This document shows, piece by piece, positions 55,166 through 64,000 of a DNA stretch of 64,000 bases. The notes beneath the pieces are model-generated. The model was not told the origin of the DNA. It searched no databases and saw only the letters and a program-made list of their open reading frames with translations. Both the position numbers and the translations under genes were made by a program. Origin of the DNA: Platycnemis pennipes (lineage: Eukaryota > Arthropoda > Insecta > Odonata > Platycnemididae); the NCBI GenBank assembly GCA_933228895.1, contig OW121848.1, forward strand, positions 92,151,470 through 92,215,469. The letters run 5' to 3'. Each line of letters opens with the position of its first letter. Within the stretch, counting starts at the first letter, position 1.

Positions 55166-56127
55166 ATAATTTTATTATTTAGTTCTGCGTACATATTCTC
55201 GTTATGATATCGGACTGATGTTTTCGTTTCTCCTCCCCGCTTACCTAACATTCTCCCATATATCAGGTCCTTCAAAACATCTTTTATTACGTGTCAATCC
55301 AGTCCCTCTGCCTTTCCTGATTTCCTCAGCATATTCTCGTAGTACGCATGGTGGTAATTTTTTATCGCGTACAATCACATAATTTAATATGAAGGTTTAG
55401 TGATGATTCGCCTTTCGCTTCGCACCCTCGAGGTGGTTTTTTTTTGGGTGCTTTGTGGATGTGGATTAAGGATCGCATGATGGGTCCTCATCTTTTCTCC
55501 ACCCCTCGGTGAAGGTGTGTCCCATAAATTGTTGCATTATGTATCGAGGGTTGTGGATCTTCTCCACTGAAATCATGTGCGCCGCTACGTATGGTGGTTA
55601 CGTCTTTGAGAGCGGGGAAATCTTCCTCGGAACTTCCTCCTCACGGACTCTTGCCTAGGTATACGCGACTTTAGGTATCCGCGACTTTAGGTATCCGCGA
55701 CTTTAGGTATCCGCGACTTTAGGTATCCGCGACTTTAGGTATCACGGACTCTGCCTAGGTATCCGCGACTGTAATTCATATTCTCGTTCTTGAGCTGTTG
55801 ACGATCTTGCTATGTCCGAAGATTTATTGCGATTCATATACTCGTAGTCGGTGTAGGAGTCGTATTTAATCATCTAGACTATGTTGGAAGTATGTCAGTA
55901 GACTAGATCGCATAGATCACACCTATGAAATTACAGAAATGAACTCCGTTAACGTTAGATTCAATTTTTTAGCTCTTCCATTAGTTAAGTTAGCTTCAGA
56001 ACCGTGCGGGGGAAAATTAATTTTCTAATTTATTTCATTACGTGGACTTAAGTAAATACATTTATTGGGTTCCGTCAATTCTCCCAAGAATTGCCTCTCA
56101 GACGTAACCTCTTCCTTTTTTCCACAG
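55166..56127. other. Intronic or intergenic sequence upstream of the first LSD1 exon seen
   Basis: Holds a worn LINE tail (about 55397-55468, CGCACCCTCGAGGTGG and TGTGGATGTGG) and a 16-bp minisatellite. It ends in the pyrimidine tract and acceptor CCTTTTTTCCACAG at 56127. Confidence 0.6.
55657..55772 (+). repeat. Minisatellite, 16-bp unit
   Basis: The unit TTAGGTATCCGCGACT is repeated about five times in a row (55671-55740), flanked by partial units. TGCCTAGGTAT appears at both ends, so the whole array may lie within a larger duplicated unit. Confidence 0.92.
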
Positions 56128-56280
56128 TTCGCAACGGCTACTCCTGCGTCCCTGTGGCTCTCTCTGAAGGACTGGACATCAAGCTGAACACGGCTGTGCG
56201 ACAGATTCGCTATGGCTCCCATGGCGTGGAGATCCTCACCTCCAACTCACGCAACCACTCCAATCCCACAACATACAAAG
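56128..56280 (+). CDS. Kdm1a: Lysine-specific histone demethylase 1 (LSD1/KDM1A), internal exon a
   Basis: LSD1 is a nuclear FAD-dependent amine oxidase that removes methyl groups from mono- and dimethylated histone H3 Lys4 within CoREST-type corepressor complexes. This 153-bp exon encodes [20 protein letters not shown], then TAVRQIRY and a variable stretch ending TYK, collinear with the vertebrate amine oxidase domain. It is preceded by a CT-rich tract and CAG acceptor (56125-56127), and ends at donor GTGAGG (56281). It enters in phase 1 (two bases complete the Val codon) and leaves in phase 1. The upstream exons (SWIRM, FAD-binding motif, tower) were not recognised. Confidence 0.95.
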
Positions 56281-57105
56281 GTGAGGACTATATTGAAGAC
56301 ACTTGTGTTCCCAATTTTACCTACTTTACCTGGAAGAAATATATATTTACTTCAGATTGGTGTTTAAAAAATTTTACCAGAGCTTAAAAATAATATTGCT
56401 GGAATTTGTTTTGATGGAATGATATTAATAAAGTCGTGGTTTGTTCCTAGTTCATGTTGGCTGGAAGCAACACCTCAAACACTGTCTATACAACTGTGCC
56501 TCAACTTCAATTGATTCAAAGGGTTAGGGAAAATTTGACAATGAGAATGGAAATTGTTTGTAGAATACCTATTTCTGTATTGTAAAGAGTAGCCAGCAGA
56601 GTTATTCCTCCTCAGTTGCAATCATTTCACAAGTTTTTTCATGCATTTTTTTTGTTTTAGTGAAGTTTGTGATAAATGCTGTTGTCAGAGAGAATCCTTC
56701 ACATGGAAAAATTGAACTACTATTTCATTAATGCTATCAGAAATAATTTTAAATCTGTCAAACATCTACTCAAGTATGCTCTAATTCATCATACAGTTAC
56801 TGTCTTCATTTAAGTGTTAAATTCTTTAACTGTAGCTTTTCGTGAGTAATTGGTTTCTTGACCCTTAAGAATGAAGTCTTTGTTGTCTATCATTGGAGAT
56901 GTGAAGTGATTTGCAATTTCAGATGGGTTGAACTTGGGCAGTGAATGGTTAAATTCTGCAGAGCTTAAAAATAATATTGCTGGAATTTGTTTTCATGGAA
57001 TGATATTAATAAAGTCGTGGTAGCCATGGATGCAGTGGTCTTGTTGCATGTTCACCTCAAGAATTTGCTTTTTTTTTCAAGTGTTGTTATTCCATTTCCC
57101 CTTAG
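56281..57105 (+). other. LSD1 intron with a 62-bp direct repeat
   Basis: GT-AG intron of 825 bp. Two nearly identical 62-bp segments (56379-56440 and 56960-57021, one mismatch) begin AGAGCTTAAAAATAATATTG and end AATAAAGTCGTGG. Acceptor CCCCTTAG at 57105. Confidence 0.9.
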
Positions 57106-57474
57106 GTGATGTCGTTTTGTGCACGTTGCCTCTGGGAGTCCTCAAGCAGTCGACTGGTATTGCATCAGGCATCCCTCCTTCCAATGCCTCGTCAGGCAGT
57201 GGTCCTGGGGGGGCCAACAGCTCATCCACTGCTGGCGGTTCAAATGCCGGCATGTCCAACATGAGTGGTGGCCCAGGACAAGGTCAAGGGCCTCCCCCAC
57301 CGCCACCTGCCAATGCTGTTCAGTTTGTTCCTCCACTGCCAGAGTGGAAGGTGGCTGCCATTCAGCGTCTTGGATTTGGAAACTTGAACAAAGTAGTCCT
57401 TTGCTTTGAGAGAACATTCTGGGATCCCAACGCTAATCTATTTGGCCATGTAGGCAGCACTACTGCCAGCAGAG
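57106..57474 (+). CDS. Kdm1a: LSD1/KDM1A internal exon b, with Gly/Ser/Pro-rich insert
   Basis: 369 bp, phase 1 at both ends. Encodes [13 protein letters not shown], then about 55 low-complexity residues (57150-57314: Ser/Gly/Asn-rich, ending in a run of six Pro), then [31 protein letters not shown] and [12 protein letters not shown]. The Lys in GFGNLNK corresponds to human Lys661, which contacts the flavin and is needed for catalysis; it is present. Vertebrate LSD1 has only a few residues where the insert lies. The insert is in frame and without stops. The donor is GTATGT at 57475. Confidence 0.96.
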
Positions 57475-58830
57475 GTATGTGCGTCTTGGTTGCGTGTATG
57501 TAGATGAAGGATATAGCATGTGATGGAAGTTTTTTAGAGGATCTTGTGTTTACTCATTTCTCCAATTCCCCAGCCATAAGTATAAAGAAATTTGGTGAGA
57601 TATTTTAGATATTTGGCAGAATCTGGTACAAACTCTGTTGGTTCTTTGAAGATTCATTACTGAGTTATATTTAAGGTCAAGTCATGAATGGTAGCTGGTT
57701 TCCCTCACCCCAATGGAGGGCACGCTCTCTCGACAATTCCAAGCGATCATAATATTTGACTCAAATTAATCAAGGTCCATATCTTTAAATCCAAACATGA
57801 TATTACTGGAAATTACAGAAGGGGAAGAGAGAATGCATGCTCTCTAGATGACTCCTAGCGATCACGTTATTTCACACAAGTTAATGAAGGCACAGCACAT
57901 TACTTTTCCATAAGTTAAACATGATATCTCCTGCAATTAAGGCGTTGTAGCTTCATGTTTACAACAAGGGATATGAAGAGTTATACATTAATTAAATCTA
58001 AACCTACAACTTAAGGGTGGTGTGGTGTAAACTACCTGTCTCATTATTTAGTTTGAATGTCTTTAATTACAACGAGTGCTGGGCTTTACTTAAATGTAGA
58101 TTGTGATGCTGATATTTTGCGAGTAAGATTCCCACTGAGGTCTCACATCTTCCTCCTTTATAAAGTTACGCAACATAACATTATGACTCAAAACCCAAGA
58201 AATCAACCTTCAGTGTGGTGATAGTTTAAAACTCTGGTGATAGGTTCACTAAAATGTCTTTGCTCCGGCCACAAGTGAAGTTGAAAAATTAAAACTTAGA
58301 GAAAATCTCTATCTATTGATGTGAATATAAAAATCTTAATGACGTGGATAATAATCCTAAAATTAAAAAAAAATGAAATAGCAAAGAAATATGATATCCC
58401 ATCTTCTACCCTCTCCACTGGCTTAGCTCAAAGAGGTGTCACATTTAACAGACAATTGTATTTTGGCTGCAGTCATATGTAGTTGTTGGCTTGCAAAAAT
58501 AATTGAATAGTAGGTCATCACCTAATCATAAATAAAATATGGGATTGGAGACAATTGTAGCATAGCTTACTTGGTGTAATTTATCCTGCCCATTTATGTT
58601 AGCCGTTGATGACATTGGGAAGCTAACATAAGTGTAATGCATAGGGTTAAATGTATGGCCCTCATTTTGGGAATGAGATTTAGAAATGTTTTGATGAAGG
58701 TAACTTAGTAAGGCTCAGTTATTTATTTTGAAATTTCACTTTTTGTGTGTTTTTATGCTGTTCAATTCTTGCTCAACTTATATTGAGAATAATTAAGCAA
58801 AATGTTAAATATGACATTTCCTTTGTCCAG
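57475..58830 (+). other. LSD1 intron with divergent tandem repeat
   Basis: GT-AG intron of 1,356 bp ending TTTGTCCAG. A divergent tandem duplication of about 100 bp (about 57718-57815 and 57833-57940) shares GC.CGCTCTCT, AGCGATCA, TTAAT.AAGG and AAACATGATAT. No other gene was seen. Confidence 0.8.
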
Positions 58831-58991
58831 GCGAGTTGTTCCTCTTCTGGAATTTGTACCGAGCCCCTGTGTTGCTGGCACTTGTGGCTGGTGAGGCTGC
58901 TGCGATTATGGAGAATGTCAGTGATGATGTCATTGTTGGTCGCTGCATTGCTGTCCTCAAAGGCATTTTCGGAAATAGTGCTGTTCCTCAG
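58831..58991 (+). CDS. Kdm1a: LSD1/KDM1A internal exon c
   Basis: 161 bp, entering in phase 1 and leaving in phase 0. Encodes [20 protein letters not shown], then [18 protein letters not shown] and [12 protein letters not shown]. These are near-identical to the vertebrate amine oxidase core, including the LFWN and VAGEAA segments around the substrate cavity and FAD. Acceptor CCAG at 58827-58830, donor GTAAAA at 58992. Confidence 0.96.
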
Positions 58992-59782
58992 GTAAAACTT
59001 CATTATAATTATTGTCTTGCTATTGATTAAATATTGATTGTAATAATGAGATGTAGATAATTGTTCTCTTTCTCCCTTTGATGGGCAATGTATCTTCTTA
59101 ATTTGTCATTTTCGTCAAGCATATTTCTTGAACAATTTTGAAGCTATCATTGTTTTGGAGTACATCATTTGTCATTCCTTATACTTGATGCACCAATACA
59201 GTCAATTTCTCTATTTTTTAGTGGGAAAAGAAAATACCCTAGTAGTAATTCATTTTTGAACGTGCCCCTTATTATTCAAATGAAGGAATCTGCAGAGATA
59301 TTCCTGTGAAATATTTGTTTTTTCATGAATTATTCCATGTTTGTTCACATCACTTGTGTTGTCCTAATTTTAAACTTTGAAAATCCATTTCAAATTCTTT
59401 TTTAGTGTATGTTATACACTCAAAAACAATTTTAAATGGATTGTTTCTAATTTGGAAATTTAGATGGCAATGCAAATATCCCATATGACGTGAGATAAAC
59501 AAGGCATCAGCAATTCATCAGACCTGAGGAGCACTGGAAAAATATTGTTGTAAAATGAACAGCCGTGGAATCAATCCCAAAAAACAAATATTTCACATTG
59601 TTCTTATTGAGTGATTATTATCAACCATGTATATATCGACCACCTATATTATTATTATTATAGACATGTAAATAATGCATGTTTAGTTATTATTCATCCC
59701 CTGCCTGAGTAAGTAGATAAAATTTCATTCGAACTTTGTATGAACCCTCTTTTAATTGGCATTTGTAACTACATTCTTCTAG
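58992..59782 (+). other. LSD1 intron with a LINE tail fragment
   Basis: GT-AG intron of 791 bp. At about 59662-59720 a worn copy of the LINE tail (TAATGCATGTTTAG, CCCCTGCC, AAGTAGATAA) is present in sense orientation. Acceptor CTTCTAG at 59782. Confidence 0.8.
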
Positions 59783-59993
59783 CCAAAGGAAACAGTTGTG
59801 ACTCGTTGGCGTGCAGACCCATGGTCCAGGGGTTCCTATTCATTTGTCGCTGTTGGAGCCTCAGGGAGTGATTATGACATCCTGGCAGCACCGGTCACTC
59901 CCCCACCACCGAATGCCGCTCCTGGCCAGCCTGGTGTATTGCCTGGAGCACAGCCACCCAGCCCTACCAACCCACCCCGGCTATTCTTTGCAG
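59783..59993 (+). CDS. Kdm1a: LSD1/KDM1A internal exon d
   Basis: 211 bp, phase 0 to phase 1. Encodes [20 protein letters not shown], then [12 protein letters not shown], a Pro-rich stretch of about 30 residues, and RLFFAG. The Trp pair of RWRADPW and the first Tyr of RGSYS correspond to human Trp751, Trp756 and Tyr761 of the active site. The human Tyr763 position is Phe here. The Pro/Ala/Gly-rich part is longer than in vertebrates. The FAG end should be followed by the EHT-type segment that binds FAD, but that exon is not in the window. Donor GTATGG at 59994. Confidence 0.95.
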
Positions 59994-61477
59994 GTATGGC
60001 TATTAAGATGTTTTTTTTATTTAAAGAAAAAATTTGGTCCCTTCTCTCAAAATTCAAGAAAAAATGTGAAATACTCTGACGTTGTGTCCTGTTTTTGGTT
60101 ACTCAGTGGGTCAGAGACATCGTTGTATCAGATAATTCCAAATCCATGTGGTAAACAGGTTTAAAAGAATATCATAATAATTGGTCATTATTTCTGACAT
60201 TGCAATAGGACTTTATTTTTCTACTTATCAGCATATGTCTTTATGACTTCTTCTCATCTCTTTTACATCTTTCATTACTTGTTCCACTTCAGTCTTCCTC
60301 TGTATTTCCTCAGTCCACTTCACCTTCAGTTATTGCTTTAAGAAGGCTCAGGTGAGTCTCAAGATGGGTCCATTTTCCTTACAGAATTTTCATTGACAAG
60401 AGTTGACAATCCTAATTCACTTGGTGCAACTCTCTATTCGATTCTCCTATCAACTACCCTCTTAATATTTATACAATTCTTCTTTTAAAATCCTTAGCAA
60501 GTTGATTCATATATTTCACAGGAGGCCCTCTTTATCCATTTTTGCCATTCATGAGAATTTTATGAATATTTATTTTTCATTTTTCTACCCCTATCCTCTT
60601 CTTAGAATCTCTCCTGTGACTGTTCTGTTCAGATGGAGCTGTATTTACACATAAAATTATTTTAAAAATGAAAATTCCCAGTCTTGTGTCTTTTTGGTTG
60701 TTATTCTTCATGCTTGCTCAAAGACCTCTAAGCACATATTCCAGTAATATTTTCCCTATCTTCTTGGTTTGTAAATTGATTTTTCCTGGTATTAATCTAT
60801 TTAGACTGCACTCCTATGATAACTAATGCTTGGGAACATAAGAATTAATTTTTTTAGTGAATGGAAGAGAAAGAAATACCTAAACAGAGTTTTTACAAAT
60901 GTGAAATCATATTTTATAATTATAAAGCAAATAACAATATCTTTCAGTATTAAAATTTAATAGTGTTTCAGGAAGTAATTTTATAACCCATCCCAGCGGC
61001 CGGAGGAGATTAAATGATTTCACCTTTTTCTCATTGTATCATTCAATAATTTATAACTTTCAATGTATGATACCAATCTTTTTGAACATTTTTGAGAACT
61101 TTTACAAAACTATGTTTTAATATATGCTAAATTTTGCAATGAATTGGATGAACATTTATCATTTTTTCCTCATTCTCTCTATACAAGGTATATGTTTTAA
61201 GTTTCTTAAAGTGTTATATTTTTTTCGTTTATTTTTAATCAATCTTTAATGTACATACTTTGCATTTTATTGCTAGTGACATACTTAAGTTTCATAGAAA
61301 ATTGTATGAACTTCATTATCCTACAGTTATTTTCGATATGATTATCCGTAGTGATAACATAAAAATTCGCAACGTCGTCTATTTCTTCGGCTTTGAAAGA
61401 TTGTCCTATTTATTTCATGCAGAAATCCACGTATTATGGTGTAAAATGTTAGTAAGGAATTATATTAAAATGATGTT

Positions 61478-62056
61478 ACCTTAGTAATTCTGCTTTGTGT
61501 GATAAGGCTCGAAGCAATCCAAGCACAAACCTACCACACACGATTCACACCAGTAAACGCTGTCTCTTCGTTTCCCCTGCTTTGCACACACTGCACACCT
61601 CTTTTGGGGCTTTGCTTTCTTCCTAGCTGCGGGAATCCTCCTCAGAAAATGTCTCTCTGTAAGCCGTGTGACTAAATTATCTAAAGAGTGACGGCTTGGT
61701 GCACATGGTCTGCCACCAGTAGCATATTTCAAAAAATTTCCTCTACCTGCTGTATACGAAAGTATAGGTGGTCTAATTTTTTATTCGCATTTTCTTTGTG
61801 AATAACATAAGAGTTTAGGACTGCTTTATTCAATAATCTCCTAAACAACTTCGTATACCACTTGTTATGTCGTTTTCTTTCAGTCAAGTATGTATGCAAC
61901 AACTGGTCCTTGAGATCCACCCTGCCCATGAATTTGTTGTAGTCCAACACACAACTTGGCTTTTGGGTCACTTTTTTGCCTTTGGATACTGTTCTCAATT
62001 CGTCACTGTGGAAATTGGTAATCATCGAGACAATTTTTTTGTCCCTCCATTTTAAT
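61478..62056 (-). pseudogene. piggyBac-type transposase C-terminal remnant
   Basis: Two overlapping minus-strand frames. The first (from about 62055 to 61729) reads WRDKKIVSMITNFHSDEL, then SCVLDYNKFMGRVDLKDQLL, LTERKRHNKWYTKLFRRLLN and LNSYVIHKENANKKLDHLYF. The second (61732-61481) continues with KYATGGRPC, RLTERHFLRRIP, and a Cys-rich end (CAVCAKQGKRRDSVYWCESC, then CFEPYHT). The VDLKDQ motif holds the third catalytic Asp in piggyBac-like (PGBD4-type) transposases, and the Cys-rich end is their zinc-binding domain. A frameshift in a T run (61732) and loss of the N-terminal two thirds make it dead. It is antisense inside an LSD1 intron. Confidence 0.88.
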
Positions 62057-62321
62057 TATTAGCTAAAAAAAACTTCTAAACAATGCATCAATTAGATTGC
62101 ATCAGAAAGAAAATCCTGTTATTTGATCCTGCCAATCAAATGATTTTTTCTCTCTGGAATTGGCTGCTATTGTGCAATTTCAGTGGAGAATGCTATTAGG
62201 TTTTTGCTGCAAGTTTGTGAGCTTTGAATTGTTATACAGCAAGCACTTAAGTATTTGAATATCAATTTAAACCTTGTGGACGGTGGTGCCATGCGCACAA
62301 CTATGGCTGCTTTATGACATA

Positions 62322-62420
62322 CAGTAGAACCTCACTTATGAAATTTTCAGCTGACAACCAAAAAAAGTTTCATTTCATAAGTGAGGAAGTTTCATATCAG
62401 AGGTTTCATAGTAAGGGAAC
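62322..62420. repeat. Possible pogo/Tigger-like end with hairpin
   Basis: CAGTAGAACCTCACTTATGA resembles the terminal repeat of pogo/Tigger elements. A 14-bp hairpin (CCTCACTTATGAAA, 62330-62343, with its complement at 62373-62386) follows. No opposite end or transposase was found. Confidence 0.45.
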
Positions 62421-63076
62421 ATGAAACCCTTTTCAAGTGTCCAATTTAGTCTTTTTTGTTTCATGTCTGCAGTTGCATGTTTAGATGTAGGCAAATGAAG
62501 CCTAATAATGTATTGTATTACAAGCAACTATACAAATAAATGTATGTTCATGACATCTAGACAGAAACAGTGTGCATTTGCAATCGTGAAATATGCTATG
62601 ATCTGTTCCCAAAGTAGAATTTCTTGGTCTAATAGTTAGCATTCCTGGAACTTGACCAGCAGGGACTAGTTTCAATTAATGCTTGGCACATTTCGTAATG
62701 GTGTTTATTATATTCCACATACAAACACCAGCTTATGCATGAGTATTAATTACTAAAAACTCGGCTGTGAATATTAGGTAATTTTTTTCCTTAACTTACT
62801 ATTTTTCTTCTAAAACAGAATATCACTCACTAGGTATGAACAGAGATCTAACTGAAAATAGTTTTTGGTATTAGAAGTTAGATATTGTTATTCATTCAGC
62901 CATTTTGAAATTATTATTTAATTACTAAGCTGGGATTGTAGGTCTGAGCGATTTTATGGTGAAAGAAAAGATTTTTTTGAACGAGCATCATTTGTTTTCA
63001 CCTTGTCGTCGATATACAATATATGTCTTATGCGATATCATTTTGTATTATGTGAATTACGGTAATGTACCCATCT

Positions 63077-64000
63077 CTAGCCATAGGATATTCTTGAGTA
63101 AAATAATCCATAATATGACATTATTATTATTATGTTTTGGCTTACTGAATATCTTATGACAGATAGTAAGTAGAACACTGAATTTAACTTTTTAATTAAA
63201 AGCATAACATGGTAATTCCATTTCAGATTACTATGAATATGAAGTCCTAAGAACTTAAAATAGTTCATAGTATTTGAATTTTCTACCATTTGTCTGAATA
63301 GATACAATGTCAATTATAGTAAGAGATGTACAGAAGACCATGAAGTCATACTTATCATCAACTGCTCACTAGATACAACCAAATTGCGTAGATGTCTACT
63401 AGATGTCATGACACTTAAATCATCTGCATACATTACACATTTATTAGTGTCATTAACCCATTCGCATCCTCTCCCTGGTATTTAAATCAACCCTAAACAC
63501 CACTGACTTTTATTTATAAGATGGCAACTGCAAAAATACACTGATACCGGGCCAAAAAGTTAACAAAAACACCACCAGAGAGCAGCAGGATCCACTGAAA
63601 ACTAACGCTATACATTATGCATACCAGTACGCTTGCGGTGATCAAGGCCACTTCCAATGCACGTACCAGTACGCTTATGGATGCGAATGGGTTAATACAC
63701 AACTGCCTGGGTAGGTCATTAATAAAAATCAAGAACAGTACAGGGCCAAGTACTGACCCCTGAGGTACTCTGTTTACCTACACAGGGGTGGAGAGATAGA
63801 TATTCCCGTCTCTATGGTAGGCTACCCTTTGGCGTCCATTTACTAGATAGGGCTTCAGCCAGCTTAATGCTATACCCCTAATGCCCAACAAATCACATTT
63901 TGAAATCAGCTTGCAGTGTTCAACAGCATCAAATGCTTTGCTCAAGTCAAAGAAAATGCCCAGAACCTTACATTTAGAGCCTATCTCCTGAGTTATATAA
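63077..64000 (-). pseudogene. Non-LTR retrotransposon RT, split by a MITE
   Basis: Reading from the right edge leftwards: FFDLSKAFDAVEHCKLISK and GIRGIALSWLKPYLVNGRQR (RT motif region with the catalytic Asp). After a frameshift come VPQGSVLGPVLFLIFINDLP, then a 235-bp MITE, then MYADDL (the second catalytic box), and further on FKFLGLHIHSNLKWNYH and LSYG. This is the RT domain of a Jockey/CR1-like LINE. Its 5' part lies beyond the window. It is antisense in the LSD1 intron and inactive. Confidence 0.85.
63457..63691. mobile_element. piggyBac-like MITE flanked by TTAA
   Basis: 235 bp with perfect 13-bp terminal inverted repeats (CCCATTCGCATCC and GGATGCGAATGGG), flanked on both sides by TTAA (63453-63456, 63692-63695), the piggyBac target duplication. 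A subterminal CCAGTACGCTT motif occurs twice near the right end. The insertion splits a LINE RT codon series just before its YADD box; removal of the element and one TTAA leaves the frame continuous. No coding capacity. Confidence 0.93.

Larger units (their letters stand above)
59994..64000 (+). other. LSD1 intron, incomplete at window edge
   Basis: From the donor at 59994 no acceptor followed by the expected next LSD1 segment was found, so this intron exceeds 4 kb. It contains antisense transposon remnants (61478-62056, 63077-64000), a pogo-like end near 62322, and otherwise AT-rich sequence without genes (59994-61470, 62420-63070). Confidence 0.75.

Noticed and set aside
55671..55740. Regular short repeats considered as a CRISPR-like array
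   Set aside because: The 16-bp units are directly adjacent with no spacers, in a eukaryotic genome. It is a minisatellite.
63514..63732. 72-codon minus-strand ORF
   Set aside because: It runs from a LINE frame into the inserted MITE, so it is a chimera created by the insertion.

Overview
This is a eukaryotic nuclear window, almost certainly from an arthropod and most likely an insect. It has AT-rich sequence, GT-AG introns, a conserved animal chromatin gene and a dense set of metazoan transposons. The order of insect cannot be fixed from the sequence. No bacterial gene, operon, rRNA, functional tRNA or CRISPR array was seen.

The only host gene recognised is a lysine-specific histone demethylase 1 (LSD1/KDM1A, Su(var)3-3 family). 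Four consecutive coding exons lie on the + strand at 56,128-59,993 and encode the middle of the amine oxidase domain. Intron phases are compatible (1, 1, 1, 0, 1). Earlier exons were not recognised, and the last exons lie beyond the right edge. An unusual Gly/Ser/Pro-rich insert of about 55 codons sits inside the catalytic domain.

The left 6 kb holds a young LTR retrotransposon (852-6,133). Its 738-bp LTRs differ at one visible position and are flanked by a 4-bp GTGT duplication. It keeps an intact gag with an N-terminal SAP-like motif and a correctly phased GGGAAAC slippery heptamer, but pol breaks off just after the reverse transcriptase catalytic box and resumes only at the integrase tail.

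From 7.8 to 11.4 kb is a tandem segmental duplication. The middle LINE tail is a visible chimera of the two outer tails, so it arose by unequal crossover between LINE 3' ends. A CACTG-ended MITE then inserted into one copy only. From 11.9 to 51 kb the DNA is a mosaic of decayed non-LTR retrotransposons of at least three kinds, two tRNA-derived SINE families, more than 20 copies of a LINE 3' tail with a conserved terminal hairpin, several foldback elements, a 300-bp inverted repeat pair 3 kb apart, and GC-rich low-complexity islands (about 18-19.7, 24.9-25.5, 33.9-35.6, 46.7-47.1 and 53-54.4 kb) in which long ORFs are compositional artefacts.

The last LSD1 intron in view (from 59,994) has been invaded on the antisense strand by a frameshifted piggyBac-type transposase remnant and by a LINE reverse transcriptase, which is itself split by a 235-bp MITE flanked by TTAA. 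Apart from LSD1 and the retrotransposon gag, nothing here looks like an intact protein gene.
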